Positions 48,501 to 63,332 of a DNA stretch of 64,000 nucleotides are shown piece by piece; positions within the stretch are counted from its first letter, which is position 1, and every line of letters begins with the position of its first letter. The DNA is from Arabidopsis thaliana (lineage: Eukaryota > Streptophyta > Magnoliopsida > Brassicales > Brassicaceae), in the NCBI RefSeq assembly GCF_000001735.4, contig NC_003075.7:8681001-8745000 (forward strand), given 5' to 3'. The notes below the pieces were generated by a model. It saw only the letters and a program-made list of their open reading frames with translations. It was not told the origin of the DNA and did not search any database. A program made the position numbers and the translations under genes.

Positions 48501-49722
48501 CGTCTTTAGATCCAATAAGCCCTATAATCTAGATATTAACCTGCAGTATATATTTTAGTTAAACTAAAATTTTTTTATTGTAAAGATGATTTAAAAATAT
48601 TTGATATTATTTTATTTGATTTTAAATGTATAGTAAACTGTGAGTTGTATATGTTTTGTTGATATTATCTATATTGTTTAGTGTTTAAGATTATACACTT
48701 GTAGTTTGATTGTTAATTTAAGAGTTTCACCTGTAGTATACCATTTTGTATTAATATCGATCTAAACATGCAATTCTAGGATTTCCAACTTGTATAAAAA
48801 AATTGAATCACATCTAATATGTTATTAATTATTGTAGTATATAAGATTATAAATTTTCAATATAATATGTATGAAATTGAATATAAATATTTCAAATTAT
48901 GACTCGTTACTCAGTAGAAAGTTTTCTTAAATCTATTTGTTACCCGTTATAATATTTTTTTATGTATTGAACAGTTTATATTTGTTTTTAAAAATTCAAA
49001 TTATGGCATATGGGAAAAACTCTAATTATTTTTTTATAATGATGATATTATTTTTCCGCAAAAATAGAATCATATAAAGATGAGAAGTGAACTATAATAA
49101 TTAATAAAAAATTAATATGATAATTTAGATATCAAATATAATTTGTTGATTTTAATTGGTTACTTTTTTGGAAATTAATAATGTATTTCGTTTTTCTAAT
49201 TAAATTAAATTAATTAAAATTTAGATATCAAATCTTATATGTTGATTTTTATTGATTATTATTTTTGGAAATTAATAATGTATTTCGTTTTTTAATTAAA
49301 TTTAATTAATTAAATTAGTATTTGACTTTTTAATCCTTAAAGAGATAAATTAATTTACTCTTTAAAATTTTATTTCTAATGGCAAACCTATGTAATTACT
49401 TACAAAAATTAAGGTTACATTTAAAATGTACTTCCCAAATAATATAGTAGGATATTTTCCAAATTTTCTAATTGAAGTATTTTTTTAGTGATGTATTACA
49501 AAAACAAAATGAAATTTAACTCAAGCAGTATAATTTTTAAATAGCCTTTTATTTCATGTGATTCCAACGGTAGCTAAGGGGAACACTCTTCGGATAATGT
49601 GTAGAGATAATATAAGAAACGAAAAGCATACTCATCATTCGCAGCAATCGGGACTTTTATACATAACTATATATTCAAACCGAAATAACCTTGTATGGAA
49701 TATAACCACTGGAATAACCAGC
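45600..49722. other. Gene-free AT-rich region between CSLB5 and CYP702A2
   Basis: About 4.1 kb. The left end holds the CSLB5 promoter with TATATATA near 45695. The middle has no recognisable gene; 47401-48800 is repeat-rich; 48800-49500 is very AT-rich, including a local direct duplication of an ATTAATAATGTATTTCGTTTTT block (49178, 49271). Confidence 0.55.
47401..48800. repeat. Dispersed AT-rich repeats related to the CSLB5 intron element
   Basis: At 47401 ACTAGATTTTAATCCGCGGT begins a stretch matching 44079 for about 140 bp. Shorter related pieces follow (TTTAACCCGTATTGAAACGG near 47929; CCCGTCCCTCCAAATCCGTC near 47982; TTAACCTGCAGTATA near 48537; TTTCACCTGTAGTATACC near 48725), suggesting several nested insertions. 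Confidence 0.5.
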
Positions 49723-51778
<2,056 letters not shown>

Positions 51779-51847
51779 TTTAATTTTTTTCAACAACTTT
51801 GAAGTTGTGTGTTTAAGGGGTATACATGGTTCTACGAAGAAGGCATT

Positions 51848-51856
51848 CTATTTATA
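51848..51856 (-). promoter_or_regulatory. TATA box of CYP702A2
   Basis: TATAAATAG on - lies about 75 bp upstream of the start codon. Confidence 0.6.
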
Positions 51857-53239
51857 CTAGTGAATATGTGTGTTAGTCTTAGGGGTGTTCTCTCTAAAAT
51901 ATTTCATATATGGGTAATTATTTATTTAAGAAAAATACAGTTGTCTTTATGTTTAAAAGAGGCAACTAATTGAAGCAAGTTGTAAAACAGTTATAAATTT
52001 ATGATGTCAACTCAGTCAATACTATCGCCGCAGTATTTTACAAACAACTAGATATAAACACGTGAGAGCATATACATTGGTTTAGAACCCTTCATAGATA
52101 TAACATTAAAATATCAATGATTTTTTTCTATATAATTTAGTCATTTACTTAAATTTAATTAAAAATAAAATATGAACCAACTAAAAGAAGACTAAAACAA
52201 GACTAAGAACATTATTATCGGTAGTATCTTAGGTTAATCTTAGCTTAGTTTTGAATAAGAATTTGGTTAAAAGATTAAACTTTTAGCAATATGTAATTGT
52301 GAGATCTTAACTTGGAGTTTTAATAAAAAAAAAATATTTAAAAATACAAAAACTTTAATTTTGAAAACCTTAATAATTATTACAACTTATAAAATTTAAA
52401 ACATACATGAAATAAAAGTTTAAACAAACATGACGTAAACATAAACGAAAACGATTAATTACACTATTGATTCTTGCCAAAACATTTTCATATATGCTTG
52501 AGCAAATCAAATTTTAATTGTTGATGCGCACGTCGATCACAAAGTCGAGTTCTATGTTGAAACTGGTTAACGGTCATATAGTTCAAGTTTGCTATTTAAA
52601 AATTGTGTGAGTTCGAATTGATTAATTCAAAAAGTCATAGGGATTGAGAAAAGCCACATGAAAATAGTTGGGATTGATTTTGGTCGTTTTTCCTTACTTT
52701 CACGACCGTTTTAGAATTCTCATATTGGTTTCTGGTTAGGGAATTAAAATCAAGGCTTCTTACGATGATGTCGTACCAAGATGGCTACCGTTCAATCGCA
52801 ACAAGAAGCCGATTCCATCAATTCGTAACCTTCAATAGTAAGAACTCACGATCTATACAATGGGCTGTTTTTTTTTGCGTTTGTGAAATAAGTAGGAGAT
52901 GAGGATTGGGATTTGACTGAGTAGAAGATGTTTCAGTTTGGTACAGATTCCTTTAACTGGGGATAGCCTCCACGTCTCGACCTACAGATTAGACCGACAC
53001 ACTTCTTCGATATCATCTATGAGGTTAGAACTTTTTCCCACTCGCATAATCTTGGTAAATAAGAAGAATTGCTCCATTGTTTTTCACCATCCAGAAAATT
53101 AAACAGAAGGCATTTCCGTTCCATATAGGAAAATTTATCTATAACTTATTTACCATTTATGTCTTTAATATCTAGATAGTAAATTGTGGTATAATGGTAT
53201 TAACATGTGCCTGTGAGCCTTTGGTATCATTTTTAGTCA
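51857..53239. other. CYP702A2 upstream region
   Basis: AT-rich sequence up to about 52700, including a block GAGCATATACATTGGTTT (52075) typical of small plant MITE ends. From 52740 it is less AT-rich and adjoins the copia-like remnant, but no frame could be read. Confidence 0.4.
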
Positions 53240-53760
53240 ACAACATGAAAAGACCACCACTGCCGTGGCAGATGAAGATGTAGATGTATATCTCATTGAA
53301 CAAAGTAATATTTGCAACATTGTCGCTGACGATAGCTCATGGATTGTAGATCTGGTGATTCTTTTCATGTTACCCCTCATGGAAGTTTCTTCACAACTTA
53401 CCAAATTAGTGGTGAATTATGGCAAATCAGGGAAGAAGCAAGATTGTTGGAAAGAGGGATATCATTCTTACATCAAACACATGGTGTAAGCAAGTTTTGT
53501 TAGATGGGGTTTAGGCTTAGGCGTTTTATTTTTTATATGGTTCAAACTTATTATGTGCAAGTCTTGACATTTAGGGTTGAGGAATCACGTGGCTATTTGG
53601 ACTTAGGGATTTAGCCTGAATCCTTTATCAAAAAAGATTTGCGGGAACAATACAACAAGATGTGCAGCGTTTCTATGGTCAAAATTGAGTACTCTAAGGC
53701 AAGGGAATGTAGAGAAGCTTGTGGGAGGACTCCAAGTGTTGTTCATATCGAGATAACATC
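53240..53760 (+). pseudogene. Ty1/copia gag-pol remnant
   Basis: Around 53265-53420 the translation gives SNICNIVADDSSWIVD and, after a one-base shift, SFHVTPHGSFFTTY, resembling the protease entry of copia polyproteins (W-[IV]-[IV]-D-S-G-A-S-x-H). The catalytic DSG is damaged (D then LGD) and the frame is broken. No LTRs or reverse transcriptase were recognised nearby. Confidence 0.5.
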
Positions 53761-54420
53761 CAGGATATAAAAATTTATAATTATGCTAAAAAAAAGTTTG
53801 CATATACATTAAATTCAAAGAAAAGAAAAAAATTTGCGGGAACTCCTCCGAAAAGTCTGCTAACCACTGGATTATCTGGCTTGACGCCTTGACCTGGAGA
53901 CCCATCCAATAGAATATGAAAAAGTTAGAAAATCACAATCATTGATTTTAAACAGACGCAATTGAGAATGAAGAGAAAATGGTATGCAGAACTACTATGT
54001 TACTAGCGTGGCTAACGGATCAACTATTTTTTATCATTGGAGCATCTCCATCAAAAGTATCTAAGCTAGATACATTTGATAAAATAATATTAAAAAAAAT
54101 AGGAAAAGTCGGAGAAAGAAGGACGACGTGCAATGCGAACATGCACGTTATTAGATACATATTTCTAATGATAGTTGCATAGTTTTTTTTTTTTTGGTAG
54201 GAATGATAGTTGCATAGTTTGGTTCTATTATTACGCGACTCTAAGCTATTGGCAATTTAAAAATTGTTAAATATTGCGACCATATTATTTTAAATAGACC
54301 TCCCTACCCAAATTTGTTTTTATTATTTAAAAAAGACCTTCACAAAAAAGTATAAATTTGTTTTTTATATATATTACATGAGTTAACGGTGGAGAAAAAA
54401 TAGACAGCCACATCTATACA
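53761..54420. other. AT-rich intergenic sequence
   Basis: No gene or named repeat recognised. Confidence 0.4.
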
Positions 54421-54640
54421 AATCATACAAGTAGATATATATATATATATTATTATTATTATTATTATTATTATTTTTTAAATCATACAAGTATACAACA
54501 CAAACTTTTAAATGTCCATATCATTTGTACCATTAAACTTTTAAATCATACAAGTTTATGACAAAATCAAGTTTTGTACCATTCAAACTTTTAAACTTTT
54601 AAATCATACAAGTATACAACACAAACTTTTAATGACAAAA
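54421..54640 (+). repeat. Repeated AATCATACAAGT motif array with TA/TTA microsatellite
   Basis: Perfect 12-mers AATCATACAAGT at 54421, 54481, 54544 and 54602, with an intervening (TA)n(TTA)n run at about 54434-54474. A fifth copy lies at 55678 in the CYP702A3 leader region, where the surrounding AGCCA..CTAT context also matches 54405-54434, so this array derives from the CYP702A3 promoter or the reverse. Confidence 0.7.
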
Positions 54641-55651
54641 TTTTAATCGGAGAACCCGAGTTGTACCATTAGACAGACTAACTTTCAGTTTAATGTCCAT
54701 ATCATTTGCTCAATTATGTGTTTGATTCCACCAAGTCATCTATGATTGATTTACCTCTAAACTCTAGATAGCAAAGTGTGGTATTCACTTTTTACCGTGA
54801 GTCTGTGATATCATCTTTTGTCAACAAAATGCAGCGGCCCGGATATTTTATTCGAGATGGACTTGCGCAAAACTCTTGCCAATAGACGTCACGTGCTCAC
54901 CCCCAAATTATTCGGTTTCACGTGGACACTGGAGCCATTATAAAGTTGGAAAATCTCATTCAATAATTTTAAGTGACGCCACCAGGACCGGTCATGAATG
55001 ATGAAATAATCGGAAATCCATACGGAAAAGTAGAAACTTATTTTTTATAGTTATGAAAAGGTCTATGAGATAGTTAACAAAAAAAAAAAGGTGTTGAGAT
55101 AACTTCTTCAAACGTGACTTTGACGCAACCCACGTTGATAAACGAAGTCAATGGAGAATGAAGAAAAAGGAAGTATTCCAGAAAGATTGCGGTGAAAATT
55201 TATAAGATTATTTTCAAAAACATTATTTTGCATGACAATTTTTTCCGAAAAAATAATTTTTAAATTTGTCATTTATAAAAACTAAAGATTTCAGAATTAT
55301 TTTTTTCGTAAAAGACATACTTCAAAACGAAACTATATCCTAAAAGCCTAGAACCTAATAAATTCAAAATCATGTATTTTTTTTTGTGTTTTTATATTAA
55401 AAACTGACATTTTTAAAACTTTTTGACCAAATTGTGAAACTTATAAACACCCCTCAAATAATTCCCTTATTATGAAATAGTAATTGATTCATTTGAAAAT
55501 GATCGTTACAAAACAACAACAAACAAAAAATATATATAACTGTATATTATATATTACACGATCTATTGATCAACCATATATATTTTATGACTTGAACGTC
55601 GACTCGACTATAGAGTTAACTCATAAAAGAAAAGAAAAATGAAGAATCGAC
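54641..55651. other. CYP702A3 upstream region
   Basis: AT-rich promoter region with CACGTG at 54891 and CACGTGG at 54918; no gene. Confidence 0.4.
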
Positions 55652-55659
55652 TATATATA
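55652..55659 (+). promoter_or_regulatory. TATA box of CYP702A3
   Basis: TATATATA lies about 65 bp before the ATG at 55721. Confidence 0.6.
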
Positions 55660-55720
55660 GAGAGCCATAACTATGTGAATCATACAAGTAGAACTTTTAA
55701 TCTTTAAAGAAGAAAAACAA

Positions 55721-58700
55721 ATGTCAGAAATTTATGTCTTAGCATTGTCTGTTGTATTCTCACTCATAGTAGTGAAACTCTGCCATTGGGTTTACCAGTG
55801 GAGTAACCCAAAATGTAAAGGAAAACTTCCTCCAGGATCGATGGGGTTTCCGATCATCGGAGAAACTTTCGAATTTATGACGCCATTTGACATCAGTCTA
55901 GTAGTTTCACCGTATCTGAAGAAGAGAATATCCAGGTTTCTTAACTTCTTAGTTTTTATTTTTGAGTTCCCTTATGCTGTTATTATACATGCACTGATCA
56001 TGGTTAGAAGTACAAATAAACTGTTTCATATCTAATTTCTAATTTTAAAAGCATGATTTATTGTAATATCGTAACTTAAAATTTCTAATTTCATATGCCA
56101 TCTAAATACTAAAAAAGCTTGATATGTTAGAGTCACTTGTTTTTTGATTAGCATTACGTTTGACTATGAAAATATTAATCAAATGTTTATTGAAAATTTG
56201 AAATGTCTAATTATTATTTCAGAATTAAAAATAATTGTCAGGATATTTGATTAATTTTCATTTCGATATATGACTTCAATCTAGCTAGAGGACAAAAAGT
56301 TTCAGAAAAAAATTATCTACGAACTTCTGTTTTTATTATAAATGATATGAGTATGTGTTTCAATAACATTGTATGGAACTTTAAATAATTATTTGTTATT
56401 TACAAGTAAACAAATCTGAATCAGATATGGTTCGAAAGTGTTTCGGACAAGTCTATTCGGGGCAAAAGTTATTGTCTCTATTGATCCCGACGTGAATATG
56501 GAGATAGCAAAGGCGAGTTCGCAGTTGCGTGCTACGGAGAGCGTAACGCGGATATTTGGAGAAAACAACCCGTTCCTCCAGAGCAAGGAGATTCATAAAT
56601 ATGTCCGGAACTTGACTTCCCGATTTGTTGGTCCCGAGGGTTTAAAAACAAGATTAATTCATGACATTGACAATTTGTTACGAAATGATGTTGAGAACGG
56701 AGCACGAAACGGTTCTTTCGACGTTAGAGAGGCAACAATCAAGGTTATAAATTAACTAAAATCTAAAACATATTTTCAATATTTTTATTTTTTGTTTTTG
56801 TCTCAACTGCATGATTAGATTATAATAAGATTTCATAGTTGGTGATCCACACCAGTTAAAAAAGAGTTTACAAAAAAAAACATCGATAAATATTAGACCA
56901 ACGAAATGGGCTAAAGTGCTAAACTGTTAGCCTTGTACAGGATTTTAGTTCGTAATACAGTATATATATATGTACAAATTAAAAATCCGAATCAAAGTTC
57001 ATTAGTTCATCACACAAGATGTGGTATATAAAGTTATATCACATTTTGTTTTGGTTTTCAAAAAATACCCCAAAACGAAACCTGAACCCTAAATATTAAA
57101 CTTTACCTCCTAAAAACAATACTTTAAAATCTAATATAGTCAACACAAACCTAAAATTTTAAATTTTTGACTTGAAAAAAAATTCTTATGTTTATAGTAT
57201 TTTTGAAACACCAAAAATGTTTGTGCTATTTTTGGAACATTATACTAATAGTGAAAGTTTTGCCAAAACAAAAAAAACTTGAAAATGTGGTTTTGAGGAA
57301 TTTCTCTAAAAGCAAGAAGAATGAGCTGTAAACTTATGTTTTCTGCGAAATTATAAAATTTTATATGCTAATATAATTTTCTTACAGTAGTAATAGTTAC
57401 ATGCAACCATTCATCAAAAACCATCTAATATTAATGGTTTTAACAATATATGTTTTCCTAACGTTTTAATTTGAAGATGGTGGGTGAACTTATTGCAAAG
57501 AAAATAATGGGTGAAACGGAATCCGAGGCCGTAAAAGAACTCGGGTTATGCTGGAGTGCTTTCCGAACCAGTTGGTTTCAGTTTTCTTACAACATTCCTG
57601 GAACAACTGTTTATCGACTCGTGAAGGTGAGATTCATCTACGTGCTACTAAAATCTCATGTTATATGATTGCAACATAAATCACTGAGCATTTATATAGT
57701 GCATGTGATTTTTGGTAGGCTCGGAGGAAGGCTGCGAAGCTGCTAAAGGCCTTGATTCTGAAGAAGAAAGCATCAAAAGAAGGACTTGGCGATTTCTTAG
57801 ATATAATATTTGATGAAATGGAAAAGGATGGGACCGCTTTAGATATAGACAAAGCCGTAAACTTAATATTCGTCTTCTTCATACTCTCCCAAGAGACAAC
57901 TCCTGGTGTTCAAGGAGCGGTTGTGAAGCTTGTAGCAGACCACCCCAGCGTTATGGAAGAATTGCAGAGAGAGCACGAGGCGATTGTTCAAAATCGAGCT
58001 GATAAAGACACTGGAGTCACATGGGAAGAATACAAATCTATGACATTTACTCACATGGTAAGCTTTTGAGTTTATTACTCAATACACATGTTGAAGAAAA
58101 ATAATAATTTAAATGGCCATCATGTTTTCAGGTTATCAAAGAGTCTCTTCGGTTTACTAGTACACAACCTACAGTGCACAGAATACCTGATCAGGACGTT
58201 CAGATTGGAGGTTGGTATATATTGTTAAACTACATATACTGTTTTATAGTTGTTATCGTTATAGATGTTATGATGAACCATTTTGTGGAGTTTAGTTCTG
58301 TTAGACACAATTTTTAGGATTTAAACTAGACCTATGACTCAGCCATAACCACCAGAAACAAAGGGCATGCTAGCTAGGGGTTTGTCGGGGTGACTCATCC
58401 CTCATCACATGTTTAGTCTAATACGGGTTGGGCAAGATCTAACCAAACTTTTTCCACCGTTCACCATAACACCTTATGACTGATTAGTGTATGTTTCCAC
58501 ACACTAACAGAAACATATGGAGTTTGCTCATGAGTCAGTGGTTTGGACAGATTATACATTACCTGCTGGGTGGCTATTTTTTGGCATCCCTCAAGTTCAC
58601 TTTGATGAAGAAAAGTATGATGATCCACTTACCTTTAATCCATGGAGGTGGCAGGTAACTTTGATTAATCAAGAGTATTATAATACAAACATAAAGAATT

Positions 58701-59047
58701 AGGGTAAGTCTAAACGATTATTTGTGTGGATAATAATTTCAGGGAAAAGATATAAACAGTACGGTATCTAGGGAATACATGCCGTTTGGAGCTGGCGGGA
58801 CTCATTGTGTAGGGTCAGAGTTTGCTAAGCTTATAATTGCAATCTTGCTGCATCATTTGTCCAGATTCAGGTTAATTAATTTAAACTAAGTGTTTATTAA
58901 ACCAAATTGAAAAAATAGATTGTTACTTAAATGATGGGAATTATTTTTGTCAGGTGGTCATTGGATCCAAAAACAGAAGTACTTCGAAGGTATACACTTG
59001 TGTTCCCGGCTGGATGTGTAGTCCACATCTCCAAGGAATCGGAGTGA
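55721..59047 (+). CDS. CYP702A3: Cytochrome P450, CYP702A subfamily, with extra intron
   Basis: Eight exons: 55721-55935, 56425-56743, 57477-57626, 57719-58057, 58132-58210, 58551-58654, 58743-58870, 58954-59047; 1428 nt, 475 aa. Same order as CYP702A2: membrane anchor, KLPPGSMGFPIIGE, I-helix with ETTPG, K-helix ESLR, FNPWRW, heme loop with axial Cys. Two differences stand out. The fifth exon of CYP702A2 (183 nt) is split here by a 340-bp intron (58211-58550), the two halves again summing to 183 nt. The heme loop reads FGAGGTHCVG, with Thr where P450s normally have Arg or His two residues before Cys. No stop or frameshift. Introns are generally longer than in CYP702A2. Substrate unknown. Confidence 0.9.
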
Positions 59048-59379
59048 TGATCATTGAATTTTGGTTTGGCATTACATTTCTTGTACAATAATTAACGATT
59101 ATTGACTTTGGTCTGGCATTGCCAATACGATTGTTTTTATTTTATGTAACCTACTCGTAGGTTTGGTGTGTCTTTAATTTTTCTCTAATTTAATCCTTGT
59201 ATATGTTTCTTTGTCCACGAATCTTTGTTTTTTTTTTATCAAGCATTTGTGTGATTTCTGTGGTTCTATCATTTTCTTGTCGGCTAATCTCAATTTTAGT
59301 TTAGTTACCAGAAAACTTTGAACAAATTATGGAGCACAAGTATCTGATTATATTATAGGATATCTTGACCTAGTCTGTT

Positions 59380-59770
59380 CAAACTATGGAGCACTCTGTT
59401 CAAAGGATTGGTTACTTTTTTTTTGCAGCTCAAGCTAGGTCTTTCCGGAAAATGTTGGATATTTTGGTAAATACAGTTGTTGAACTTGAGCCTCACGCTT
59501 TGAAGATGTTCAATAATGATGTCGATCAGAAGATGTTAGATCTACAATATAATGTAATGCACAAAAATTTTCAAAGAGATTGTAGCTAAGTTGGTTAATC
59601 TTGTGTCATTGACACCCCATAACCCAAGTTCAAACCTACCTCATGTAACTTTTTACACGGAGCAGAAAGTTATCGCGTTGGAGATGGTGCTCTTAGGCGT
59701 GTGAAATAGAGCAAGACAGTGACATCAGGAACAAACGTTAATGGACGGTGGATCTTCGAAGGTGGTCCAA
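59380..59770 (+). pseudogene. UGT71B-like gene fragment
   Basis: Three separated pieces of a UGT71B gene in order: SKDW-like to LKMFNNDVDQ (about 59395-59530), AEQKV.ALEMV (about 59655-59690) and RRV..EQDSDIRN plus MDGGSSK (about 59693-59765). Everything between, including the PSPG core, is lost or replaced by a tRNA-like segment. Start and stop are missing. It sits on the 3' side of CSLB6 just as UGT71B5 sits on the 3' side of CSLB5. Confidence 0.8.
59583..59645 (+). repeat. tRNA-like / SINE-like segment
   Basis: TAGCTAAGTTGG matches the pol III A box, and AGTTCAAACCT about 35 nt later is B-box-like. Acceptor-stem pairing is not evident, so this is a tRNA-derived SINE remnant rather than a tRNA gene. 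Confidence 0.4.
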
Positions 59771-62700
59771 TTAACTAGTTTATATCAACTCTGGATTTGA
59801 TACAAGTTTATTATATAACTAATGGGATAAGTAAACATAAAATGTAATGAACACAAACTGATTTACGTTGTTCGTGTACCAAGGTCTATATGAAAGGAAA
59901 CCCGATTTTATTAAGAAACTAGAAAATATCTCACGCGTTGCGTGAGTTATATTAATATAGTAATGTATACAATATTATATAACTATATATATATATATAT
60001 TACAATAAAATTTGATGTTTTGATATTTACATTAAAAACATTTATAGTAAATATTTATTATATCTTCCAAACATAAAATTTACGCATAATGTATATAACT
60101 CAATATAAAAATTTAAAAAGCACAACGAAAAATAATAATTTTTTAATAAAAATGAAATAATATAATAATATATTGTGTGAATATTTATTTATTACAATAA
60201 AAAATAGATTAAAGAAAAATATGATGTATTTTGCAAGAAAGTATAAAATAAATATCATATTACTGGTAATAAAATATATATACTTTTACTCAAAACTTAA
60301 ATCTAGAATGAGATGTTATTTCTGGTAATACATGAATTTTCATCATAAAAATTATTTAGTAATATTACAATTAATATAGTAATAATTTTTTTATTATATA
60401 GTTGTTATCATATTTTGAAAATTTTAAAAAGTTTCTTTACTCCATGTTTATAGCAAAGAACAATGTCGATATATGTGGTAAACATTAAAATAAAACCAAT
60501 AATATTTACACAGAAATGAAAACTGACAACCATCTATAATTTTCTTTATGAGAATATAAGTTATTTAGTAGAAAATAATCTAAAAATACGTGGGATTAGA
60601 TAATAAACCAAAATCTATATATGTGAACTAAACACTGTATTAAACTTTTTTTTATATGATAAAACATTTTTAAAAATTGTATTTAATGAAACTAAAATCC
60701 TTAGCAAAAATTATCCCTGAAAGAAGAAGAAAAGATGTGAAAATTTAGAATACATTTGGAATACAAAATTACCAAATATGGAATTTAGCTAGATAAAAAT
60801 GAACTCAATTGAAAAGAAAAGACTGAAAATAATTTCTTAAAGACTGAAAAATAATAATAATAATAATAATTAAGTGAAAGACATTTTTTTGTTAAAGATG
60901 AGGAAACATATACACATATACCTATACTTGTAGCACTCACAAAAATGCAATGCTAATTTTCCAACGAATCCCCCAACAAAAATTACATTGGCTCTGATTT
61001 ACCAATTTGTTTATCAACTCATCAACTTTAATTTCTTTTATTTTTAGTTAGTGTCATTCCTTCATAATCCATCTAAAAAGGAGAAATTCATTATAGTTGT
61101 TAAACGTATACAACCATCCTTGGCTAAAAATATTAAAGATATCCTCCTCTACTAACAACTTGTTTTATCACATAATATGGAAAGCATATGATGAGAAAGA
61201 AAAAGAGAGATTATAAAGTATAAGAAAAAAAAACTAACATGTGAAACACATTGAATCATGACAAATTATGGTTTTCTCGGTTGCAATTGTATCAACGCCA
61301 CCCGCAAACACAACAACCTCAAGAATATCTAAAACATAGTTCCCGTATATTTAGCTATGAAACATTCTAAATAAAAATAATTCATATGTTTCTATTGCAA
61401 TAATATCAATCCCACCAACAAACTTCGACAACTTCAAAAAATATAGAACATAGCTCAAGAAACCCTATTAAATTTGGAAAAAAATACCAAAAAGATTCTC
61501 GAGGGCTTAACATTAAGCAGTTTAGATAAAAACATATATCTATTAAAAGATAAGAAATAAAAGAAGTGATCTCATTTTAGTTATTCGATCTACTCTCCCA
61601 GCTAAATCATCACTTATATATGTAGCAAGAAAATCACCTCACAACAAATTTGGTCTATCTATATTAATGTGGTGATTTTTTTTTTCATTTACTTTATGAT
61701 TTCTTACAAATGGTAAGATGCATGCCACAAACGTTTTTTCAACAATTGAGGAGATACCTCTCTTTGAGTTAAGTTTAGGCAATTCAAGACCTTCTTGAGA
61801 TCCATCATTTTCACCAAAAACAATCATAGCACCTGCTCAAACAAAAAGTCATATGTAAGATAATAATGATATATACATTGAAATGGACCGATAACAAAAC
61901 TGTTAAACTAATTCAGAGAAATTTATACTTCGCATACGATTAAACCTCATAATGTGATGTTGGGTAGAAAAACAAACCGTATTGCAGCTTCTCTCGCTGT
62001 AAAAAGGTTGGGCTTCTATACTTGCTTTTTTGAATAAACTCAAAAACCACCAAGACCTTGAGTTATATGCATGTCTCTATCCTCTTCACAACATCTTACA
62101 ATAGGGGCAAAAAAAGAAGAAAGAAATTGAGATCCATTAGTTGAATTTCAAATTAGTGTTACATAGTTTATAAATTATATCACAACTTGAAATATGATGG
62201 TTAGTATAAACTCAAAGTGTACCTTACTATTTATAGGAAATTATAAATTAATTTTGTTCTTACTATGTAATAAAAGCAGATTTATAACATTCACAATTAT
62301 GTTTTAATGCCATTTATGAATAAATAATTGATTGTATTAATATCATAAGAGTAACAGTTATATTTTAAAGAATTTTTTGTAATTAGTCTTCGTGTAAAGA
62401 CATGTAATTGAATGTGGGAATGTAGTTACCAGACGTTACAAAATTATAATTTTTGGGGCTGTTTTTTTTGTTTGTAATTTTTAACATTCATATAATTTTG
62501 TTTCTAATTTCTGCAAAAAATCAATGACAAATTTGGTAAATCCAGAAACTCTTTTAGAATCTCTCTACTTTTAAATTCAACAAACTCTACACAAATTCAT
62601 CTCCCAGTAAGCCCCCATAATTGATTGTCTCTATGACACATTGAAAGATAAGAGTTGAGTAATTGGTTATTGTAACGTTTGGATTAAAACAAAACTTAAT

Positions 62701-63332
62701 TACATGCAGTTATTTCTCATAAACAAATATACTATGACCGAATCGTCTAGTAACATGTAACGTGGTTTTGACTAATTGAATAGTCCACAAGATATAGAAC
62801 CGAGTATTTGTTTCTTCTAAATGGTGGATTAAAACCAAAACTTATTTGCATGCTTCTTTTTTCTGATTTTTGTTTATTCATGCATGTGAATTTATTATTC
62901 TAAGTTTTTAACTGCAATTGAATTCTTTAATTTTTCCAACATAATGTTTCCAAAAATTTAATAATTGAAATAAGGAAGTTTCAACTGAACCAAAAAGTAG
63001 AAAGTAAAACGGTCATTAAATAAAAATATTGGACATACGATCTTATAATGTATATGTTTAAATTATTTTGTAGTCAAATAGTTTCATATATCTTTACTTT
63101 TGCTTTAAATTATATTAAAAAATAAATATCTAAATAATGAAAAATGTATATTATGTAAATTGTCTTTTTAAAATCAATGCATTTAAATTTATTAATTATT
63201 ATAATAAATACATTGGATTAAAATTTAAAAAGTGACAAATGTCGAAAGAATAGAATGCCAAATGGCAACTTCTCAGAGCTTGTTTTGGAGAAACCTTACT
63301 TTATTACATAAGATTAAACCCACATTAGTATA
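59771..63332. other. AT-rich gene-free region before CSLB6
   Basis: About 3.6 kb with no credible reading frame. An element-like start ACTAGAAAATATCTCACGCG with palindrome CTCACGCGTTGCGTGAG (59930-59946) opens an extremely AT-rich kilobase, similar in style to the 44079 and 47401 repeats. The CSLB6 3' UTR lies at the right end. Confidence 0.5.

Noticed and set aside
58517-58702. Reading frame starting MEFAHESVVW in CYP702A3
   Set aside because: It begins inside the 340-bp intron; only the part from 58551 has P450 homology, and splicing at 58210/58551 restores the exact sister-exon length.
61639-61827. 62-codon minus-strand frame in the gene-free region
   Set aside because: Isolated, AT-rich, no domain, no promoter or neighbour support.
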